From the NCBI GenBank assembly GCA_045810625.1, contig JBJMVQ010000047.1, positions 30,021 through 94,020 of the forward strand: a stretch of DNA of 64,000 nt, in the 5' to 3' direction. Each line of letters starts with the position of its first letter. The first letter of the stretch is position 1. The notes under the pieces were generated by a model, which had not been told where the DNA came from, searched no databases, and worked only from the letters and a program-made list of their open reading frames with translations. A program made the translations under genes and the position numbers. Shown in pieces: positions 58,513-64,000 of this stretch. Source of the stretch: JACQFZ01 sp045810625 (GTDB taxonomy: Bacteria > Pseudomonadota > Gammaproteobacteria > Acidiferrobacterales > Sulfurifustaceae).

Positions 58513-60333
58513 TCACGCCGCCTTCCCTTTCAGCGTCCGGCATGCCGGACCGGCGTGCGTCATTTCGAGCAGGAATTTCTGCATGTCCCACGCGCCGGTG
58601 GGACAACGTTCCGCGCAAAGCCCACAGTGGAGACAGACGTCCTCGTCCTTCGCCATGATGCGACCGGTCTTTAGCGGATCGGAGACGTAAAGGTCCTGCG
58701 ATGTATTGAGCGCCGGCGCATTCAACCGATTGCGCAGATCCGGCTCTTCACCGTTCTGCGTGAACGTGATGCAGTCCATCGGACAAATGTCGACGCAGGC
58801 GTCGCACTCGATGCAGAGCTTCCCGGTGAACACCGTCTGCACGTCGCAGTTCAGGCAGCGCTGTGCCTCGGCAAACGCGGTCTTCGGATCGAAGCCGAGC
58901 TCGACTTCGACCTTGATGTCCTTCAGCGTCATCTTCTTGTCGCGCCACGGCACCGGGAAGCGCGCGGCGAGCGAGATGTCGTTGTCGTAGCTCCACTCGT
59001 GAATACCCATCTTCTGCGAGATCAGGCTGGTACCCGGCGCTGGACGCTCGCGCACGTCTTCGCCGTTCAAGAGCTTGTCGATCGAGACCGCCGCGTCATG
59101 GCCGTGCGCGACCGCCCAGATGATGTTCTTCGGACCGAACGCCGCGTCGCCGCCGAAGAAGACGTTCGACAGCGTCGATTGCATCGTGACTTTGTCGACG
59201 ACGGGCATGCCCCATTGGTCGAACTCGAGACCGATGTCGCGCTCGATCCACGGGAACGCGTTCTCCTGCCCGACCGCGATCAGCACTTCATCGCACTCGA
59301 ACAATTGGTCCGGCTCGCCGGTCGGCACGAGGCTACGGCGGCCCTTGGCGTCGTAGACCGCTTTGACTTTCTCGAAAGTCATCCCGGTCAACTTTCCGTT
59401 CTCGTGCACGAAGGTCTTCGGCACGAGGTAGTTCAGGATCGGGATGCCTTCGTGCATCGCGTCTTCCTTTTCCCACGGCGATGCTTTCATCTCCTCGAAG
59501 CCGGAGCGCACGATGACCTTCACGTCCTCGCCGCCGAGACGGCGCGACGTGCGACAGCAATCCATCGCAGTATTGCCGCCGCCGAGCACGATGACGCGCT
59601 TGCTGATCTTGTTAATGTGGCCGAACGACACCGACGATAGCCAATCGATGCCGATGTGAATGTGGGCCGCCGCTTCTTTGCGGCCTGGAACGTCGAGATC
59701 GCGCCCGCGTGGCGCGCCAGAGCCGATGAAGATGGCGTCGTAACCTTGGCCAAGCAGCGCTTTCATGCTTTCGATCTTCACGCCGCCTTTGAATTCGACG
59801 CCGAGGTTCAAGATGTAACCGACCTCTTCGTCGATCACCTCGAGCGGCAGACGAAAGCGCGGAATCTGCGACCAGATCATGCCGCCCGCGCGCGGATCCT
59901 GATCGAACACCGTTACGCTATAGCCGAGCGGCGCGAGATCGCGCGCGACCGTAAGCGACGCGGGACCGGCGCCGACGCACGCGACGCGCTTGCCGTTCTT
60001 TTGTTTGGGAGGCTTTGGGAGGAACTCGCGGATGTCGTCTTTGTAGTCCGCGGCGACGCGCTTCAAGCGGCAGATCGCGACCGGTTCGGCCTTCTCGCTG
60101 TTGCGTTCCTCGACGCGCCCACGACGACAAGCAGGCTCGCACGGACGGTCGCAGGTTCGGCCAAGGATTCCAGGGAAAACGTTGGACTTCCAGTTGACCA
60201 TGTAGGCGTCGCTGTAGCGACCCGCGGCGATCAACCGGATGTATTCCGGTACAGGTGTGTGAGCCGGGCACGCCCACTGACAATCGACGACCCGGTGAAA
60301 ATAGTCCGGATTCTTAATGTCGGTCGGCTTCAA
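58513..60333 (-). CDS. korC: FAD/NAD(P)-binding Fe-S oxidoreductase subunit (GltD-like, KorC type)
   Basis: 606 aa. N-terminal Fe-S domain with CQWACP, CDRPCEPACRRG (DPYD domain II type). FAD site VACVGAGPASLTVARDLAPLGY (residues about 115-135) and a second Rossmann site VIVLGGGNTAMDCC. C-terminal ferredoxin domain with CIECDACVDICP and CLHCGLCAERCP, two [4Fe-4S] clusters. It would pass electrons from the KorAB reaction to NADP or, in reverse, to ferredoxin. Length and position match the ~67 kDa third subunit of the Azoarcus enzyme. Confidence 0.92.
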   Translation of the reverse strand: MKPTDIKNPDYFHRVVDCQWACPAHTPVPEYIRLIAAGRYSDAYMVNWKSNVFPGILGRTCDRPCEPACRRGRVEERNSEKAEPVAICRLKRVAADYKDDIREFLPKPPKQKNGKRVACVGAGPASLTVARDLAPLGYSVTVFDQDPRAGGMIWSQIPRFRLPLEVIDEEVGYILNLGVEFKGGVKIESMKALLGQGYDAIFIGSGAPRGRDLDVPGRKEAAAHIHIGIDWLSSVSFGHINKISKRVIVLGGGNTAMDCCRTSRRLGGEDVKVIVRSGFEEMKASPWEKEDAMHEGIPILNYLVPKTFVHENGKLTGMTFEKVKAVYDAKGRRSLVPTGEPDQLFECDEVLIAVGQENAFPWIERDIGLEFDQWGMPVVDKVTMQSTLSNVFFGGDAAFGPKNIIWAVAHGHDAAVSIDKLLNGEDVRERPAPGTSLISQKMGIHEWSYDNDISLAARFPVPWRDKKMTLKDIKVEVELGFDPKTAFAEAQRCLNCDVQTVFTGKLCIECDACVDICPMDCITFTQNGEEPDLRNRLNAPALNTSQDLYVSDPLKTGRIMAKDEDVCLHCGLCAERCPTGAWDMQKFLLEMTHAGPACRTLKGKAA

Positions 60334-60487
60334 TACGGCTCCGTTTTTTTAAGCCCGATGTTATGCGCGATCCCCACGCGCACCCTTCATTAGTATGGTA
60401 GCGCTCTTCTCACACTACGGAAAGGGCGTTTGTCGAACGCTGCGACGTTCGGCCCGACCGACCGGCCGGGCGCGATGCGCGGCCTCG

Positions 60488-61756
60488 CTACGATGCTCGT
60501 CCCTGCGACTCATAGACCGGGAAACGGCGGCAAATATCAAGGACTTTGGCTTTGACCTTGCCCCGAACCGAAGCATCGCCCAGGTGGTCGAGCAGATCGC
60601 ACATCCAACCTGCCAGCTCGCGGCACTCCGTCTCTTTGAACCCGCGCGTCGTCACCGCCGGCGTTCCCAGGCGGACGCCGCTCGTTACCATCGGCGGCTG
60701 GGGATCGTTCGGCACCGCGTTCTTATTCACCGTGATGTTCGCCAGCCCCAGCTCCGCTTCTGCATCCTTGCCGGTCCGGCCCTTCTTGATGAGGCTCAGC
60801 AGAAATAGATGGTTATCCGTCCCGCCTGAGACGACGTCGTAGCCGCGGTCGACGACGGCCTGCGCCATCGCGCGCGAATTCGCGAGCACCTGCCGCTGGT
60901 ACTCCTTAAAACTCGGTTCCAGCGCTTCCTTGAACGCGACCGCCTTGGCGGCGATCACGTGCATGAGCGGACCGCCTTGAGTGCCGGGGAATACGAGCGA
61001 GTTGAGCTTCTTTTCGATGTCGGGATTGGCTTTGGCCAGGATGACGCCGCCGCGGGGGCCACGGAGCGTCTTGTGCGTCGTGGTCGTTGTTACGTCGGCA
61101 ATCGGCACCGGATTCGGATAGAGCCCGGCGGCGACCAGACCGGCGACGTGCGCCATGTCGACGAAGAGATAGGCGCCGACCCGATCGGCAATCTGCCGAA
61201 ACCGCTGCCAGTCGACGACGCGTGAGTACGCGGAGAAACCGGCGATGATCATCTTCGGTCTGTGCTCGGCGGCGAGCCGCTCGACCTGGTCGTAATCGAT
61301 CAGCCCACGCTCGTCGACGCCATACTGAACCGCATTGAAGAGCTTGCCCGAGAAGTTGACTTTCGCCCCGTGCGTTAGATGTCCCCCATGCGCGAGGCTC
61401 ATGCCAAGCACCGTGTCGCCCGGCTGCAACAACGCAAGGTACACGGCCGCGTTCGCCTGCGAGCCCGAGTGTGGCTGCACGTTCGCAAACGCGGCGCCAA
61501 ACAGCTGCTTTACGCGATCGATCGCCAGCCGCTCGGCGATGTCCACGTATTCGCAACCGCCGTAGTAGCGCTTACCGGGATACCCTTCGGCGTACTTGTT
61601 CGTCAGCACCGTCCCCTGCGCTTCCAGCACCCGCGGGCTTGCGAAATTCTCCGACGCGATCAGCTCGATATGGTCTTCCTGACGTTGTGCCTCGTGAACG
61701 ATCGCGCCCCACAGCTCGTCGTCGAAGCCCTTGATAGTCATATTGCGGCTGAACAT
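60488..61756 (-). CDS. glyA: Serine hydroxymethyltransferase
   Basis: 422 aa, standard length. ELIASENFASPRVLEAQG opens the PLP enzyme; TTTTHKTLRGPRGG contains the PLP lysine, and HAVTGN-like DMAHVAGLVAAG the substrate pocket. It interconverts serine and glycine with tetrahydrofolate and supplies one-carbon units. In many beta-proteobacteria it is directly followed by nrdR. Here the korABC genes lie between. Promoter must be in the 61757-61964 spacer shared with moxR. Confidence 0.97.
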   Translation of the reverse strand: MFSRNMTIKGFDDELWGAIVHEAQRQEDHIELIASENFASPRVLEAQGTVLTNKYAEGYPGKRYYGGCEYVDIAERLAIDRVKQLFGAAFANVQPHSGSQANAAVYLALLQPGDTVLGMSLAHGGHLTHGAKVNFSGKLFNAVQYGVDERGLIDYDQVERLAAEHRPKMIIAGFSAYSRVVDWQRFRQIADRVGAYLFVDMAHVAGLVAAGLYPNPVPIADVTTTTTHKTLRGPRGGVILAKANPDIEKKLNSLVFPGTQGGPLMHVIAAKAVAFKEALEPSFKEYQRQVLANSRAMAQAVVDRGYDVVSGGTDNHLFLLSLIKKGRTGKDAEAELGLANITVNKNAVPNDPQPPMVTSGVRLGTPAVTTRGFKETECRELAGWMCDLLDHLGDASVRGKVKAKVLDICRRFPVYESQGRAS

Positions 61757-61906
61757 CTTTACGCTTGCTCCTCAGGGTGTGTTGCTGCGCCCGGCGCGGC
61801 GCGCGGGTCTTTGAAAAGGCCGCTAAGGATATCGTATTTCCGCTTGGGCCGCGCGCGCCGCATGGTGGAATACTCGACGGCGTGCGGGCGGTGCCAGTAG
61901 GCACGA

Positions 61907-61915
61907 TGTTATACT
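61907..61915 (+). promoter_or_regulatory. Candidate extended -10 promoter for moxR-vwa
   Basis: TGTTATACT at 61907-61915 fits an extended -10 element (TGn plus TATACT), 50 bases upstream of the moxR ATG. No good -35 hexamer is seen at 17 bases, which is tolerated for extended -10 promoters. A short GC stem (61922-61936) lies just after the expected start of transcription. Confidence 0.35.
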
Positions 61916-61964
61916 TGGCACCCCGCAGAGGCGGGCAAAAAATACTTCATACCGAGGGGACTAC

Positions 61965-62807
61965 ATGGCTCGTTTTACCGGCACCGATTCCTACATCGCT
62001 ACCGATGATCTCACTCTGGCGGTGAACGCGGCGGTCACCCTGCAGCGTCCCCTCCTGGTGAAAGGCGAACCGGGCACCGGGAAAACCATGCTGGCCATCG
62101 AAGTTGCGCGCGCTCTCGGCCGTCCGTTGTTTCAGTGGCACATCAAATCGACCAGCAAAGCGCAGCAGGGATTGTACGAGTACGACGCAGTGTCGCGCCT
62201 TCGTGACTCGCAGCTCGGCGAATCGAAGGTGCACGACATCGCGAATTACATAAAGAAGGGTCCGCTCTGGGGCGCGTTCGAATCGGAATCGCCCGCCGTC
62301 GTGCTGATCGACGAAATCGACAAGGCCGACATCGAATTCCCGAACGATCTGCTGCGCGAGCTCGATCGCATGGAGTTCTACGTTTACGAGACGCAGCAGC
62401 TGGTACGGGCGCACCACCGCCCCGCCATCATCATCACCAGCAACAACGAAAAAGAGCTGCCCGACGCGTTCCTGCGCCGTTGTTTCTTTCATTACATCCG
62501 CTTTCCCGACGAAGAAACGATGCGGCGCATCATCGACGTGCATTTCCCGGACATCAAGAAGACGCTCCTCAAGGAAGCCCTTGAAGTATTTTTCGAGATT
62601 CGCGAAGTGCCGGGACTCAAGAAAAAGCCGTCGACCTCGGAGCTGCTCGATTGGTTGAAGCTGCTGCTCACCGAGGATCTACCGCCCGAGGCCTTGCGCT
62701 CCGATCGCAAGAAAGCGATTCCGCCGCTCTACGGCGCGCTGCTCAAGAACGAGCAGGACGTCGAGCTTTTCGAACGTCTCGCGTTCATGGCACGGCGTAA
62801 CGCCTGA
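61965..62807 (+). CDS. MoxR-family AAA+ ATPase
   Basis: 280 aa. GEPGTGKTMLA is Walker A, VVLIDEIDKADIEFPNDLLRELD is Walker B with the MoxR-typical acidic helix, and IITSNNEKELPDAFLRRCFFHYI is sensor 1 with the arginine finger (residues about 149-171). GAGGGG precedes the ATG as ribosome binding site. MoxR ATPases act as chaperones that insert metal cofactors or remodel complexes with a VWA-domain partner. The partner gene starts on the last base of this stop codon. Confidence 0.95.
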   Translation: MARFTGTDSYIATDDLTLAVNAAVTLQRPLLVKGEPGTGKTMLAIEVARALGRPLFQWHIKSTSKAQQGLYEYDAVSRLRDSQLGESKVHDIANYIKKGPLWGAFESESPAVVLIDEIDKADIEFPNDLLRELDRMEFYVYETQQLVRAHHRPAIIITSNNEKELPDAFLRRCFFHYIRFPDEETMRRIIDVHFPDIKKTLLKEALEVFFEIREVPGLKKKPSTSELLDWLKLLLTEDLPPEALRSDRKKAIPPLYGALLKNEQDVELFERLAFMARRNA

Positions 62808-64000
62808 TGCTGATCCGCCTCTTCCTCAAGCTGCGCGCGGCAAAGATCCCGGTGACCCTCACCGAGTTTCTCGCGCTGCTCGAGGCGATGAAGGCGCACA
62901 TCGCGTACGGGAGCGTCGACGAATTCTACTACCTCGCGCGCAGCGCGCTGGTGAAGGACGAGACGCACTACGACAAGTTCGACCGCGTGTTCGGCGAGTA
63001 CATCAAGGGAATCGAGAGCCTCGCCGAGGCGATGTTCAAGGACATTCCCGCCGATTGGCTGCGCAAGGAATTCGAGCGGCTCCTGACCGACGAGGAAAAG
63101 GCCGAAATCAAAGCGCTCGGCGGTCTCGAAAAGCTCCTCGAAACGTTGCGCCAGCGGCTCGAAGAGCAAAAGCAGCGGCACCAGGGCGGTAACAAGTGGA
63201 TCGGCACCGGCGGCACGTCGCCGTTCGGCGCCTACGGCTACAACCCGGAAGGCATACGCATCGGCCAGGAAGGATCGCGTCAGCGCCGTGCCATAAAAGT
63301 CTGGGACGCACGCGAGTACCGCAACCTCGATGGCTCGCTACAGCTCGGCACACGCAACATCAAGCTTGCGCTGCGCCGGCTGCGCAAGTTCGCGCGCCAA
63401 GGCGCGCCCGAGGAGCTCGACCTCGACGATACGATCAAATCAACAGCGCGCAACGCGGGCTGGCTCGATCTGAAAATGGTGCCCGAGCGGCACAACGCGG
63501 TGAAGGTTCTCGCCTTCTTCGACGTCGGTGGCTCGATGGACGATCACATCCGCGTGAGCGAAGAGCTGTTCTCGGCGGTGCGCAGCGAATTCAAGCACCT
63601 CGAATACTTTTACTTCCATAACTTTCTTTACGAAAGCGTGTGGCGCGACAACCAACGCCGTTACAACGAGCGCCTGACGCTTCCGCAAATCATGCGTACG
63701 TACGGCCACGACTATAAGCTAGTCATCATCGGCGACGCGAGCATGAGCCCGTACGAAATCTTTTATCGCGGCGGCAGCGTCGACGATTGGAACGAAGAGC
63801 CCGGCGAAACCTGGTTGCAGCGCCTGCTCGAAAAATATCCGTCGGCGATCTGGCTCAATCCGGAGCCGGAGAAGCACTGGGGCTACACCGAGTCGATCAC
63901 GATCATCCGCAAAATGATGAACAACCGGATGTATCCGTTGACTTTGGAAGGCTTGGAACGCGGCATGCGGCAGTTGAGCCGGCGGCAAGGTTTGCCGGAA
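62807..64000 (+). CDS. VWA-domain (CoxE-like) protein, 3' end outside window
   Basis: 398 codons read to the window edge without a stop; by family length only a few residues are missing. The N-terminal helical part is followed by a linker (KWIGTGGTSPFGAYG) and a VWA domain with the MIDAS motif FFDVGGSMDD, a variant of D-x-S-G-S in which the first Ser is Gly. LVIIGDASMSPYEI and WLNPEPEKHWG are family blocks. It is coupled to moxR by a TGATG junction. Together they should remodel or load an unidentified client, as CoxD/CoxE or NorQ/NorD do for metalloenzymes. Confidence 0.92.
   Translation, partial: MLIRLFLKLRAAKIPVTLTEFLALLEAMKAHIAYGSVDEFYYLARSALVKDETHYDKFDRVFGEYIKGIESLAEAMFKDIPADWLRKEFERLLTDEEKAEIKALGGLEKLLETLRQRLEEQKQRHQGGNKWIGTGGTSPFGAYGYNPEGIRIGQEGSRQRRAIKVWDAREYRNLDGSLQLGTRNIKLALRRLRKFARQGAPEELDLDDTIKSTARNAGWLDLKMVPERHNAVKVLAFFDVGGSMDDHIRVSEELFSAVRSEFKHLEYFYFHNFLYESVWRDNQRRYNERLTLPQIMRTYGHDYKLVIIGDASMSPYEIFYRGGSVDDWNEEPGETWLQRLLEKYPSAIWLNPEPEKHWGYTESITIIRKMMNNRMYPLTLEGLERGMRQLSRRQGLPE

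Overview
This is a 64 kb, GC-rich, densely coded window without rRNA, tRNA, CRISPR or insertion-sequence signatures that I could see. The gene families point to a betaproteobacterium in the broad sense. The signs are a Bug/TctC-type periplasmic binding protein, the ribD-ribE-ribBA-ribH-nusB-thiL order, fdxA followed by an AddB/AddA-like pair, and a three-subunit KorABC-type oxidoreductase as known from Azoarcus and Thauera. I cannot name the species.

Region 1 (1-24144) is a polysaccharide locus, almost all on the minus strand. It starts, in transcription order, beside a divergent polyprenol-phosphate hexose-1-phosphate transferase (22738-24144, plus strand). It continues with an OPX lipoprotein, an outer-membrane barrel, a chain-length protein, a BY-kinase-like ATPase and an ATPase of the exosortase-associated type. 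Then comes a nucleotide-sugar block: RfbF, an LhgO-like FAD oxidase and an NAD-dependent epimerase. An ABC exporter (Wzm/Wzt) and a polysaccharide deacetylase follow. Next are a C-methyltransferase, an RfbC-like epimerase, a DUF4910 aminopeptidase-like protein, two glycosyltransferases, an acyltransferase-3, a hexapeptide acetyltransferase and a truncated asparagine synthase at the window edge. Two genes sit on the opposite strand inside this block (an SGNH-hydrolase lipoprotein and an SDR). The gene set suggests an acylated, branched-chain deoxysugar polymer exported by an ABC transporter.

Region 2 (24230-31621) holds ferredoxin fdxA, an AddB-like Fe-S nuclease, an AddA-like helicase-nuclease and a GFA-family protein. 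Region 3 (31672-41428) is accessory metabolism: a GNAT, a secreted glycoside-hydrolase-like protein, a probable catabolic operon (alcohol dehydrogenase, SDR, ABC substrate-binding protein, cyclase), MAPEG, DUF5996, a thioesterase, an SDR and maleylacetoacetate isomerase. Region 4 (41628-43929) is a small gene graveyard. It contains a multiply frameshifted FG-GAP lipoprotein and a chimeric remnant of an ATPase N-terminus joined to a broken methyltransferase, with an intact PF03640 protein between them.

Region 5 (43930-61756) is mostly housekeeping on the minus strand: Bcp peroxiredoxin, tsaB, a HIT protein, a TctC protein, OsmC, a thioesterase, thiL, nusB, ribH, ribBA, ribE, ribD, nrdR, korBA, korC and glyA. 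The usual glyA-nrdR-rib-nusB-thiL backbone is interrupted twice: by a Ser/Thr kinase plus lipoprotein on the opposite strand, and by the Kor module between nrdR and glyA. Region 6 (61965-64000) is a MoxR ATPase and a VWA-domain partner cut by the window end.

The most interesting targets are the CDP/NDP branched-sugar block with its unexplained oxidase and aminopeptidase-like members, the mixed export machinery, the kinase-lipoprotein pair inside the riboflavin cluster, and the decayed gene cluster at 41.6-43.5 kb.
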